Assembly (NCBI GenBank): GCA_024636425.1 | Contig: JAGXHB010000219.1 | Location: forward strand, 1 to 13,127 | Reading direction: 5' to 3' | Length of the DNA stretch: 13,127 bases | Source: Roseobacter sp. | GTDB lineage: Bacteria; Pseudomonadota; Alphaproteobacteria; Rhodobacterales; Rhodobacteraceae | In this document: positions 1-7,235 of the stretch, in pieces | How the letters are laid out: each line of letters opens with the position of its first letter | How positions within the stretch are numbered: the first letter of the stretch is position 1 | Program-made: the position numbers and the translations under genes | Notes under the pieces: generated by a model | Seen by the model: the letters and a program-made list of their open reading frames with translations, nothing else | What the model was told of the DNA's origin: nothing | The model's database searches: none

Positions 1-885
1 ATGAGCGCGGAATTTGAGATGCAGGCGGGTCTGGTCCCCCAGGTGTTCGACCCGCTCGACAAGACACTCCTGACCATCGCCCTGGCGTATCTGCTCGGGT
101 CTCAGCCCGATAAAGGCGGCACCCTGCGGAGCGCCCGCAAACACATCGGCCGGCAGCACATTGATCCGGGGCTGGCCCAGACGGCTGGCGGCGTAAATGC
201 TGACGGGGTTCTCGTAGATCTCACGCGGGGTGCCGAATTGCACCAGACGCCCCTTGTCGAGCACGCCGACATGAGTGGCCATGGTCATCGCCTCGATCTG
301 GTCATGGGTGACATACAGCAAGGTCGCGCCCAGATTGGCCTGGATGTTCTTGAGCTCGATCCGCAGGTCGCTGCGCAGTTTTGCATCAAGCGAGCTGAGC
401 GGTTCGTCCATCAGATAAACCGAAGGATTGCGGACCAGTGCGCGCCCGATGGACACCCGCTGCATCTCGCCACCCGAGAGGGCGGTCGCCTTGTTGTCCA
501 GCTTGTGCGAAATCTGGAGCACCTCGGCCACCTCACCGACCTTGCGGTCGATCTCTGCCTTGGGCGTGCGCAGTATCGGGGATTTCAGCGGAAATTCGAG
601 GTTTTCGCGGACCGTGAGATGCGGATAAAGTGAATATTGCTGGAACACCATTGCCACGTCACGTTGCGCGGGCGTCAGCCCGGCCATGGCGCGCCCACCG
701 ATAGACACCGACCCTGCGTCGGGCACATCAAGGCCTGAAACCATGCGCAGCGTCGTGGTCTTGCCCGCGCCCGTTGGCCCCAAAAGTACCACAAAGGACC
801 CATCGGGAACTGTCATGCTCAGTTCGTCCAGCGCGATGTCGGGTCCAAATCTTTTGGTGACGGTGTTCAGGACGACCTCAGCCAT
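1..885 (-). CDS. Sugar ABC transporter ATP-binding protein, second ATPase (3' end outside window)
   Basis: This is a CUT1-type (MalK/UgpC-like) ATPase that would power import through the permeases encoded upstream in the same operon. The 295 residues in the window include Walker A GPTGAGKT (36-43), Q-loop VFQQYSLYPH (Q81), signature LSGGE (136-140), Walker B YLMDEP with catalytic Glu161, and switch His194 in VTHD. The start of the C-terminal TOBE-type regulatory domain (FIGLRPEQIR) is also visible. The ATG at 885 overlaps the end of the preceding ATPase gene by 8 bp and has a GGAAGG ribosome-binding site about 9 nt upstream, inside that gene. The reading frame is still open at position 1, so probably about 50-70 residues are missing. 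It differs from its neighbour ATPase in the Q-loop and signature, so the two may form a heterodimer. That is inference, because most CUT1 importers use one ATPase twice. Confidence 0.95.
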   Translation of the reverse strand, partial: MAEVVLNTVTKRFGPDIALDELSMTVPDGSFVVLLGPTGAGKTTTLRMVSGLDVPDAGSVSIGGRAMAGLTPAQRDVAMVFQQYSLYPHLTVRENLEFPLKSPILRTPKAEIDRKVGEVAEVLQISHKLDNKATALSGGEMQRVSIGRALVRNPSVYLMDEPLSSLDAKLRSDLRIELKNIQANLGATLLYVTHDQIEAMTMATHVGVLDKGRLVQFGTPREIYENPVSIYAASRLGQPRINVLPADVFAGAPQGAAFIGLRPEQIRQGDGQECLVERVEHLGDQTRLHLKFRAH

Positions 886-1975
886 GGTGCAGCACCTTCC
901 TGTTGGCGTCCGAGCGCAGCGCGGCACCTGTGTTTGCGTTGAACAAGGTGAGCGTGCGAGCATCAAATTCGAGACCGGTGCGCGCCCCTTCGCGGACGGC
1001 CACGTTCGACGGTATCCGCGCCTGAACCTGACCGTACCGCGTTTTCAAGGTCACGATCTGCGTGGTGCCCAGATACTCGGTCGCCACGACCTCGCCCCGA
1101 TAGGGCGCTGCATCGTTCAGGTGCACATGCTCGGGGCGCACGCCCAGTGTGAGCGCGCCGCTTCCGCCATCCAGTTGGCGCGGCACGGCCATGCGCACAT
1201 CGCCCAGGTCGACCGTTTGTGCGCCTTGCTCAACTGATCCGTTAAAATCGAGGAAATTCATCGAGGGTGATCCGATGAACTGCGCCACGAACTTGGTCGC
1301 AGGCCAATCATAGATATCTTGCGGCACGCCGAATTGTTCGACGACGCCGTGGTTCATCACAACGATCTTGTCGCCCATCTGCATCGCTTCAAGCTGATCG
1401 TGGGTCACGTAAACGGTCGTGGCCCCCATGCGGTCGTGCAGCGCGCGCAACTCGTGGGACATGTGCTCGCGAAACTCGGCATCGAGCGCGCCCAGCGGTT
1501 CGTCCATGAAGAACGCCTTGGGGTCGCGCACAATGGCCCGACCCAGCGCCACGCGTTGCCGGTCGCCGCCCGACAGCCCACCCACAGGGCGGTTCAGGAT
1601 ATCGGTGATCCCGAGGATTTCAGCGATCTCGGCCACTTTCTTTCTGACCTGCGCCCGAGGCATGCCCTGGCTGCGCAAGGGATAGCTGATGTTCTTGGCG
1701 ACGTTCATGTGCGGGTAAAGCGCGAACATCTGGAACACGAAGGCAATATCGCGCTGGCTGGCCGGTTTCTGGCCGACCTCTTCACCGTCGATGTAGATTT
1801 CGCCCGACGTCGGCAGATCCAGCCCCGCCATCATCCGCAGCGTCGTCGTCTTGCCACAGCCCGACGGGCCAAGCAGCATAAAGAATTCGCCATCCTCGAT
1901 GGTGAATGTCGAGGATTTCACCGCATTGAACGCGCCGAAATCCTTGCGGACGTTTTCGATACGTATCTGTGCCAT
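878..1975 (-). CDS. Sugar ABC transporter ATP-binding protein, first ATPase (UgpC/MalK type)
   Basis: This is a full-length (365 aa) CUT1-type ATPase. The nucleotide-binding domain carries Walker A GPSGCGKT (36-43), Q-loop FVFQMFALYPH (Q82), signature LSGGD (134-138, where most members have LSGGQ), Walker B FFMDEP with Glu159, D-loop LGALDA and switch His192 in VTHDQ. A TOBE-type domain occupies about residues 240-365, including LTLGVRPEHVHL. The gene starts 4 bp after the stop of the small membrane-protein gene (TAA then GCCG then ATG) and overlaps the next ATPase by 8 bp, so translation is probably coupled. Its role is ATP hydrolysis on the cytoplasmic face of the importer. The substrate cannot be read from the ATPase; MalK/UgpC-type proteins serve many sugars and polyols. 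Confidence 0.96.
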   Translation of the reverse strand: MAQIRIENVRKDFGAFNAVKSSTFTIEDGEFFMLLGPSGCGKTTTLRMMAGLDLPTSGEIYIDGEEVGQKPASQRDIAFVFQMFALYPHMNVAKNISYPLRSQGMPRAQVRKKVAEIAEILGITDILNRPVGGLSGGDRQRVALGRAIVRDPKAFFMDEPLGALDAEFREHMSHELRALHDRMGATTVYVTHDQLEAMQMGDKIVVMNHGVVEQFGVPQDIYDWPATKFVAQFIGSPSMNFLDFNGSVEQGAQTVDLGDVRMAVPRQLDGGSGALTLGVRPEHVHLNDAAPYRGEVVATEYLGTTQIVTLKTRYGQVQARIPSNVAVREGARTGLEFDARTLTLFNANTGAALRSDANRKVLHHG

Positions 1976-1979
1976 CGGC

Positions 1980-2168
1980 TTACTCCCGAAAGTGGCTGAC
2001 GACGATGAACATCACCGTGCCGACAAGTGTGACGATGAAAGAGTAGCTGTAGAGCCAGAGGCTGAAGGGCTGCATCAGCATCACGACACCGATTGCGATC
2101 AAGGCTGACGCCAGCATTTCCCACGGGCCACGGCGCAACCCCAACAAGCCTGCGATGAAACCGGTCAT
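1980..2168 (-). CDS. Small two-helix membrane protein of the sugar transporter operon
   Basis: This 62-residue protein has two hydrophobic stretches, about residues 17-33 (EMLASALIAIGVVMLM) and 38-58 (WLYSYSFIVTLVGTVMFIVV), joined by a very short turn, with a charged RR before the first and HFRE at the end. It is therefore predicted to be a small integral membrane hairpin. The gene sits inside the operon: its ATG (2168) overlaps the permease stop by 4 bp (ATGA), and its TAA is 4 bp before the ATPase start. That makes it a real, translationally coupled gene rather than a chance frame. Function is unknown. The rhizobial glycerol importer glpSTPQUV also encodes two ATPases, two permeases and a small membrane protein (GlpU), so an accessory role in the transporter complex is a reasonable guess. 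I see no direct sequence similarity to GlpU. Confidence 0.85.
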   Translation of the reverse strand: MTGFIAGLLGLRRGPWEMLASALIAIGVVMLMQPFSLWLYSYSFIVTLVGTVMFIVVSHFRE

Positions 2169-3103
2169 TTGCGCACCGCCCCGAACGTGATCCCGCGCAA
2201 CAGGTGTTTGCGGAGCAGGATGGTGAAGACCATGACGGGCACCAGGAAGATAGTGGCCCCTGCGGCCACTGCGGGCCAATCCTTGCCCGCGACACCGATG
2301 ATAGTCGGGATGAAGGGCGGCGCAGTCTGGGCATTGCCGCTCGTCAGCAGCACGGCAAAGGCGTATTCGTTCCACGCAAAGATCAGGCAGAAGATCGCGG
2401 TCGAGGCAATGCCTGTGGCCGCCTGCGGCAGAACCACCTTGTAGAACGCCTGAAACCGCGTGTAGCCGTCGATCAGCGCCGCCTCTTCGTATTCAATCGG
2501 GATTTCGTCGATGAACCCCTTGAGCAGCCAGACCGACAGCGACAGGTTCACCGCCGTATAGAGCAGGATCATGCCCAGATGGGTGTCGTTGAGGCCCAGA
2601 TTGCGGAACATCAAGAAGATCGGGATCGCGACGGCGATCGGCGGCATCATCCGCGTGGACAGGATGAAGAACAGCAGATCGTCCTTCAAAGGCACCTTGA
2701 AACGACTGAAGGCATAGGCCGCCATCGTGCCAAGGATCATGCAAAGTGCTGTCGATCCAAATCCGATGATCACCGAATTGAGGAACCGCTCGCCATAGCG
2801 TGACGGGCCAGAGATGACAGTGCCACGGTCGCGCGCAATCTGCTCGTACCAGGTGGTCGCGGGGCCTGCCTCTTCCAACATCTGGTCGGTGGCGCGGGTC
2901 CGGTCGGTAAAGAGGTTCACGTAGCCTTCGAGCGTTGGCTCGAACAAGACGACCGGCGGATAGGAGATGGAATCCGACGGCGACTTGAACCCTGTCGCGA
3001 TGATCCAGACAAGCGGGATCAGCGTGATGAGCGCGTAACCGATGACAAGCAGACCGGCGAACCATTTTGTCCGCACCGACGGTTCTGTGACGGAAAAGCT
3101 CAT
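2165..3103 (-). CDS. Sugar ABC transporter permease, MalG type
   Basis: This 312-aa inner-membrane permease of the CUT1 class has hydrophobic segments consistent with six helices. The EAA loop that contacts the ATPase is EEAALIDG (206-213) followed by FQAFYKVVLPQ, and the C-terminal end is typical of MalG-like subunits. I chose the ATG at 3103 because it gives the usual N-terminus with the first helix at about 14-36 and overlaps the stop of the first permease gene by 4 bp (ATGA). The same frame extends further upstream only inside the preceding gene. The protein is longer than the common ~275-280 aa because an extra hydrophilic stretch (about residues 66-104, with MLEEAGPATTWYEQI) lies between helices 1 and 2 on the predicted periplasmic side. 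This stretch might contact the binding protein. Confidence 0.95.
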   Translation of the reverse strand: MSFSVTEPSVRTKWFAGLLVIGYALITLIPLVWIIATGFKSPSDSISYPPVVLFEPTLEGYVNLFTDRTRATDQMLEEAGPATTWYEQIARDRGTVISGPSRYGERFLNSVIIGFGSTALCMILGTMAAYAFSRFKVPLKDDLLFFILSTRMMPPIAVAIPIFLMFRNLGLNDTHLGMILLYTAVNLSLSVWLLKGFIDEIPIEYEEAALIDGYTRFQAFYKVVLPQAATGIASTAIFCLIFAWNEYAFAVLLTSGNAQTAPPFIPTIIGVAGKDWPAVAAGATIFLVPVMVFTILLRKHLLRGITFGAVRK

Positions 3104-4047
3104 CGTTCTTTCACTTTGTTCAGGGCTTTGACGTAGATCGAGGCCAGGCCGAACACGGTCACGAACAGGATCACCGCATAGGCCGAGGAATAACCGGTGC
3201 GCCATCTTTCAAAGGCTTCGCGCTTGAGGTCGATGGATGTCAGCGTGGTGGTGTTTCCCGGACCACCGCCGGTCAGCTGGACCACCAGATCGAACATCTT
3301 GAAATTCTCGATGCCCCGGAACAGCACCGCCAGCATCAGGAAGGGCAGCGCCATCGGGATCGTGATCGTCCAGAACTGCCGCCATTTGCTGGCACGGTCA
3401 CATTCCGCCGCCTCGTAGATGCTGTCGGGGATCGACCGAAGCCCTGCGAGACAGATCAGCATGACAAAGGGTGTCCACATCCATGTGTCCGCGATCACAA
3501 TCGCCCAAGGTGCGAGGTTCACATCCCCGATCATCGAAAAGCTGGCCGGGTCCGCCCCCGTAAAGAAGGCGACCACATAATTGAACAGGCCAATCTGCGG
3601 CTGGTAGAGAAAGGTCCAGAAGTTGCCCACAACCGCCGGTGACAGCATCATCGGAAACACGATGATCGTGGTCCAAAGATCGTTGCCCTTGAATTTCTTG
3701 TTGATCAGATAGGCCAGCGTGAACCCGATCAGAACCTGCAACACGATGGTCCAGATCAGGAAATGGGCGGTGGCCTGCATCGTACTCCAGACGTCCGGGT
3801 CCGACAGGATACGCTGATAGTTGCGCAAGCCCACCCATTCGACCTCGTTGTTCGGACGGTTCACCCGAAAGTCGGTAAAGCTGAGCCGGATCGTCCAGAT
3901 CAAAGGAAAGATGTTCACCGCAAGCAGCAGGAAGATGGTCGGCGCCACGAAGATCCAGGCAATTGTACGATCCGACAGCCCCCGGATACGGCGCGCGATA
4001 CCTTCCGGTGTCTTGTTGGCGGCGTCTGTCAGAGCAGAGCTTGTCAC
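3100..4047 (-). CDS. Sugar ABC transporter permease, MalF type
   Basis: This 315-aa inner-membrane permease is the partner of the MalG-type subunit encoded directly downstream. The first helix (about 28-52) follows a 27-residue cytoplasmic tail. The EAA loop is YEAAECDRASKW (211-222), with Arg where the classical motif has Gly, and the family motif LTGGGPGNTTT is at 259-269. The start is GTG at 4047, supported by an AAGGA ribosome-binding site about 9 nt upstream and no better ATG nearby. The gene is separated from the solute-binding-protein gene by 147 bp containing a stem-loop, the one sizeable gap in an otherwise overlapping operon. This is a common arrangement that lets the binding protein be made in excess. 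Confidence 0.95.
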   Translation of the reverse strand: MTSSALTDAANKTPEGIARRIRGLSDRTIAWIFVAPTIFLLLAVNIFPLIWTIRLSFTDFRVNRPNNEVEWVGLRNYQRILSDPDVWSTMQATAHFLIWTIVLQVLIGFTLAYLINKKFKGNDLWTTIIVFPMMLSPAVVGNFWTFLYQPQIGLFNYVVAFFTGADPASFSMIGDVNLAPWAIVIADTWMWTPFVMLICLAGLRSIPDSIYEAAECDRASKWRQFWTITIPMALPFLMLAVLFRGIENFKMFDLVVQLTGGGPGNTTTLTSIDLKREAFERWRTGYSSAYAVILFVTVFGLASIYVKALNKVKER

Positions 4048-4119
4048 GTTAAATATCCTTCATTGCAGAAGCGGCATTTGCTCTGAAATGTACCGTAAAC
4101 GGCGAAGAGAGAGAAAGCG

Positions 4120-4148
4120 CTCCAGCCGGTCCTTGGGACAGGCTGGAG
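4120..4148 (-). terminator. Stem-loop between solute-binding protein and permease genes (partial terminator or mRNA stabiliser)
   Basis: On the minus strand CTCCAGCC (4148-4141) pairs with GGCTGGAG (4127-4120). A mismatch and an inner GTCC/GGAC stem close on a CAA loop, giving 12 base pairs in total. The stem is followed by the pyrimidine-rich GCGCTTTCTCTCTCTT, not a clean T-run. Its place just after the solute-binding-protein stop suggests partial termination or protection of the upstream mRNA 3' end. The structure is read directly from the sequence; the function is inferred. Confidence 0.6.
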
Positions 4149-4194
4149 ACACGATGTCGGACGCTTGAAAGAAGATCCGCCCGACCGGGGAGGC

Positions 4195-5517
4195 CTATAG
4201 TTTGCCTTCGTCCTCGAACACCTCGGTCCAGTCGCGGACCAGAGCGTCAAGCGCTTCTTTCGCCGTACCGTCACCGGCGATCACGTAATTGTGGACACGC
4301 TCCTGCATGGCGAGCAAGAGGTCCGCATAGGCCGGTTCCGCCCAAAAGTCCTTTACGATCGCCATCGAGTCTAGAAAGGTCTGCGCATAAGGCTGGCTTG
4401 TGGCAAAATCCGGGTCTTCGACCACGGCCTTGAGCGCTGAATACCCACCCAGTTCCCACCATTTCGCCTGCACCTCAGGCTGCGCGAACCACTGGATGTA
4501 TTCCAGCGCCGCATCCTGTTTTTGCGAATAGGCGACCACCGAGATGCCCTGCCCGCCCAGTTGCGCAAACTGACCTGTGGGGCCAGCCGGGTTCGGGAAA
4601 TAGCCGGACTTGCCGCTTCCTACGTTTTCATCCGCTTCGACGCCCGGCCAGATAAAGGCAAAGTTCATCTGCATTGCCACCTGACCGGATCGGTAGGCGT
4701 CGATGTTCTCGCCCATGTACCAGTTGGACGATCCCGGAGGCGTGCCGATGTCATAAAGCGCCTTGTAATACTCAAGCCCTGCAACAGCGCCTTCGGAGTT
4801 CACGAAACCCTCGAGGTCATATGGCTTGTCGGGGTTTTCGTATTGGAAACCGTAATTATAGAGCGCGTTGGTCACGCCCATCGTGATGCCTTCGGAACCG
4901 CGTTCGGTGTAGATGGCAGCGCCGTAGACCGTGGTCCCGTCGATATCGCGGCCTTGAAAGAATTCGGCGATGTCCTTGAGCTCTTCCAACGAGGCAGGCA
5001 CACCAAGATCGCGGCCATATTTCTCTGAAAATTCCGCCTGCAGTTCGGGGCGCTCGAACCAGTCCTTGCGGTAGGTCCAGCCGACAACGTCGCCGAATGC
5101 CGGAAGCGCGTAGTAGTTCGGAGTTCCCTTGGGCCATTCGGCGTAGCCTGTGACCGTCGCCGGAATGAAATCATCCATCGTAATGTTGTTCGCGTCAAAG
5201 AAATCGTTGAGCTTCACGTAGTGGCCGTTTTCAGCGCCGCCGCCGATCCACTGGCTGTCACCGATCATCAGGTCGCACAGTTGCCCGCCCGAGTTCAGCT
5301 CGTTCAACATGCGGTCAGCAAAATTCGGCCATGGCACGAATTCAAAGCTCATGTTGTGGCCGGATGCAGCCTCGAAATCCTTGCTCAGCTCGATCAGAGC
5401 GTTGGCCGGATCCCAGGCTGCCCAGCAAAGTGTCAGGTCTTCGGCCTGAGCCGTCGACACAGCAGTTGCGGCGAGCAAGGCGCCCGCGCTGGCAGCGTTG
5501 AACAGTTTCGATTTCAT
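4195..5517 (-). CDS. Periplasmic sugar-binding protein of the ABC transporter
   Basis: This 440-aa extracellular solute-binding protein of the family-1 (MalE/UgpB-like) type captures the substrate in the periplasm and delivers it to the permease pair. Residues 1-25 form a Sec signal peptide (KSK, hydrophobic core, then TAQA before EDLTLCWAAWD). There is no lipobox. Family-type features include ELSKDFEAASGHNMSF, DLMIGDSQWIGG, YYALPAFGDVVGWTYRKDWF and the C-terminal YIQWFAQPEVQAKWW. I chose the ATG at 5517 because it begins the signal peptide and has an AGGGAGG ribosome-binding site about 10 nt upstream; the in-frame ATG at 5580 lies in the regulatory region. It is the first gene of the operon, with two probable LacI-type operators upstream. 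The many Trp and Tyr residues fit carbohydrate stacking, but the exact sugar or polyol is not predictable here. Confidence 0.95.
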   Translation of the reverse strand: MKSKLFNAASAGALLAATAVSTAQAEDLTLCWAAWDPANALIELSKDFEAASGHNMSFEFVPWPNFADRMLNELNSGGQLCDLMIGDSQWIGGGAENGHYVKLNDFFDANNITMDDFIPATVTGYAEWPKGTPNYYALPAFGDVVGWTYRKDWFERPELQAEFSEKYGRDLGVPASLEELKDIAEFFQGRDIDGTTVYGAAIYTERGSEGITMGVTNALYNYGFQYENPDKPYDLEGFVNSEGAVAGLEYYKALYDIGTPPGSSNWYMGENIDAYRSGQVAMQMNFAFIWPGVEADENVGSGKSGYFPNPAGPTGQFAQLGGQGISVVAYSQKQDAALEYIQWFAQPEVQAKWWELGGYSALKAVVEDPDFATSQPYAQTFLDSMAIVKDFWAEPAYADLLLAMQERVHNYVIAGDGTAKEALDALVRDWTEVFEDEGKL

Positions 5518-5582
5518 GTCGCTTATCCTCCCTTGAATATCCCGTCGCCACTTTGAAGCACCGACTCGGCGATGGAACAAAC

Positions 5583-5612
5583 ATTATTGAGACACGTGCC
5601 TCAAAGCAACAA
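5583..5612 (-). promoter_or_regulatory. Candidate promoter of the sugar transporter operon
   Basis: On the minus strand a -35-like TTGTTG (5612-5607) and a -10-like AATAAT (5588-5583) are separated by 18 bp. The first palindrome (5587-5604) fills nearly the whole spacer and touches the -10, so a repressor bound there would exclude RNA polymerase. The match is by eye against the sigma-70 consensus; the transcription start is not known. Confidence 0.45.
5587..5604. promoter_or_regulatory. Probable LacI-family operator O1
   Basis: TTGAGACACGTGCCTCAA is an 18-bp palindrome with one mismatched pair and a central CG, the hallmark of LacI-family operators. It lies in the promoter region of the transporter operon and next to a divergent LacI-family gene, which is the likely binding protein. 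Confidence 0.75.
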
Positions 5613-5616
5613 AATC

Positions 5617-5634
5617 TTGATGCACGTGTCTCAA
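5617..5634. promoter_or_regulatory. Probable LacI-family operator O2
   Basis: TTGATGCACGTGTCTCAA matches O1 at 15 of 18 positions and shares the CACGTG core and the CTCAA right arm. Its centre is 30 bp from that of O1, close to three helical turns, so two repressor dimers could bind the same DNA face. It sits 68 bp before the regulator start, so it may also control the regulator itself. Confidence 0.75.
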
Positions 5635-5702
5635 ATCGTGCTAGGAAGAGATCAGCCGACCTTGGCAAACCATCACGAACCAGATAGCAAGCCTCTGAAA
5701 CC

Positions 5703-6761
5703 ATGTTAAAAAACACGCAAAATCCTAGCGAGAGTACCCTGCTTCGTCCAACGACGAGAGATCTCGCAAGAGTTGCAGGCGTCAGCCGGGCGACGGTGGA
5801 TCGCGTCCTGAACGGACGTGAGGGCGTCAAGAAAAAAACCGTAGACAAGGTCAATGCCGCCATCGCGGAAATCGGCTTTGTGCGCAATCTCGCGGCGGCC
5901 AATCTGGCGAAAAGCCGGACCTACCGTTTTCTCTTTGTCCTGCCGCACTCCGGCGAACAGTTCCTCGGCGAGATCCTGCGGCATATCCACGAAGCTCAAA
6001 CCGTGTTTTCTGCGGACATGGTCACGACAACTGTCCGCCACGTCGATCAGAACGATCCATTCAAGATCGCGGCGGTGCTGGCGTCTATTTCAACTGAAAC
6101 ATTTGACGGCGTCGCGATCATGGCTCCTGAAACGCCGCAGGTGCGCGACGCGATCCAGCGCTTGCAGGAACGCGGCGTCCACACCTTGCCTTTCATTTCC
6201 AATCAGGCGCCTGTCCGCGATCAATGGGTCGGTATCGACAACCATGCCGCAGGCGCCACCGCCGGAACCCTGATGGGGCGCTTTCTTTCCGGCAGGCCGG
6301 GGAAACTGGTCGTGATTGCCGACAGTATCCTGTCGCGTGCCAGTCTCGAGCGGCGTTCGGGATTTGATGCGGTCATCAATGCGGATTTTCCACATCTCGA
6401 TGCTCTGCCCTCTCTCGAAACCTACGGCGCGCAGGATCGTGCCAACCGCATCGTCTCGGAAACGTTCCGGCACCAGAGTGATATCGTCGGCATCTATATT
6501 CTCGCGTCCGAAGCGGGCGGCCCTCTATCCGCCATCGCGAATGTCCTGCCATCGCAACGCTGCGTGATCATTGCCCACGAGCGCACCCCCTGCACCGTAA
6601 ACGCGCTGATCGACGGCACAGTTGATGCTTTGGTCACGCAAGACCCCGGTCACCTGGTCCGAAGCGCCGTCCGAAAACTGAGAGCCTTGACCGACGGGCG
6701 CTCGACCTTGCAATCGCAGGAAAAGATCCGGGTGGAAATCGTGATGAAAACAAATCTTTGA
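5703..6761 (+). CDS. LacI-family transcriptional regulator of the divergent sugar transporter
   Basis: This 352-aa regulator has an N-terminal helix-turn-helix (about 18-64: TTRDLARVAGVSRATVDRVL, then NGREGVKKKTVDKVNAAI) with the hinge-like ANLAKSRTYRF, followed by a periplasmic-binding-protein-like sensor domain (about 75-345). In this family the sensor domain binds a sugar-type effector and alters DNA binding, usually releasing a repressor from its operators. Here the genetic setting, divergent from a sugar importer with two palindromes between them, makes local control very likely. The ATG at 5703 has no good Shine-Dalgarno sequence, but no other start leaves the helix-turn-helix intact. 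The same frame stays open for some distance after the TGA at 6759, which I regard as chance. Whether it represses or activates, and the effector, cannot be read. Confidence 0.93.
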   Translation: MLKNTQNPSESTLLRPTTRDLARVAGVSRATVDRVLNGREGVKKKTVDKVNAAIAEIGFVRNLAAANLAKSRTYRFLFVLPHSGEQFLGEILRHIHEAQTVFSADMVTTTVRHVDQNDPFKIAAVLASISTETFDGVAIMAPETPQVRDAIQRLQERGVHTLPFISNQAPVRDQWVGIDNHAAGATAGTLMGRFLSGRPGKLVVIADSILSRASLERRSGFDAVINADFPHLDALPSLETYGAQDRANRIVSETFRHQSDIVGIYILASEAGGPLSAIANVLPSQRCVIIAHERTPCTVNALIDGTVDALVTQDPGHLVRSAVRKLRALTDGRSTLQSQEKIRVEIVMKTNL

Positions 6762-7235
6762 ACCGCAAGAAGGCTTTTCGAGCGCACAGTCTTGGATATT
6801 CTGATGGCCGTCCCGCCGGAACACGAGAACGGGAACCGGATCGAACTGAACGGTATTCTCTATACAAAGCGGCTAAATGGTGCCGGGGGCGGAATCGAAC
6901 CACCGACACGAGGGTTTTCAGAGCGAAACTAGCAAGAACGAGGGCCGGGCTTCTCGGAAGTTGCAACTTACCGAAGTCTACAAGAGTTTGCAGGCTAAAC
7001 GTACACGTACCACTCATGCCGACAGTGTATGCCAGGTCCTCGTGCTTCGGGTACCGACACGATGGTCTGTCACCCTTGTTCGGAGTGCATATGCGGCAGA
7101 TGCGACCGAAGAGCGCCCCTGTCTCACCATAGAGAACGACCTCGAAAAGGTGGCCTCGCAACGCCCTCTCAGATCGCACCAGGTTGCGACCCTGGACTGG
7201 TGCACATAGAGCCTCATCAATCGGCGCACATGACG
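6762..7235. other. Gene-poor scar region around a tRNA-Phe remnant
   Basis: Apart from the tRNA-Phe 3' fragment at 6878-6921, I find no convincing gene here. Open frames exist in several registers on both strands, but none has a family resemblance, a ribosome-binding site or coherent codon use. One plus-strand frame contains the familiar translated tRNA artefact (CRGRNRTTDTR), which confirms a tRNA-derived stretch rather than a protein. Position, content and the flanking LysR fragment fit an old recombination or integration junction. Confidence 0.5.
6878..6921 (-). pseudogene. 3' fragment of a tRNA-Phe gene (possible attachment-site remnant)
   Basis: Read on the minus strand, this stretch starts with the anticodon loop CTGAAAA (GAA anticodon, Phe). 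It continues through a variable region CGTGTC, a T-arm (GGTGG, loop TTCGATT, CCGCC) and an acceptor 3' strand ending in ACCA. The 5' half (acceptor strand, D-arm, 5' anticodon stem) is absent: the bases before the loop cannot pair with the CCCTC that follows it. The acceptor strand CCCGGC is also one base short of the usual seven. It is therefore not a working tRNA. Fragments of exactly this type, loop to CCA, are left at the ends of integrated elements that use tRNA genes as attachment sites. Confidence 0.75.

Noticed and set aside
1..633. A plus-strand frame of 210 codons at the left edge
   Set aside because: It is antisense to the ATPase gene, whose Walker A, signature and Walker B motifs are all on the minus strand.
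6762..6920. In-frame open continuation after the LacI regulator's TGA, as a possible readthrough extension
   Set aside because: The regulator already ends at the normal family position, and the continuation runs into the tRNA-derived stretch. There is no sign of a recoding signal.
6878..6950. A complete tRNA-Phe gene on the minus strand
   Set aside because: Only the part from the anticodon loop to CCA is present. The bases that should form the 5' anticodon stem, D-arm and 5' acceptor strand do not pair, and the acceptor 3' strand is one base short.
6634..7179. A minus-strand frame of 181 codons across the tRNA remnant
   Set aside because: It crosses the regulator's 3' end and the tRNA fragment, is very Arg/Ser-rich and has no recognisable domain.
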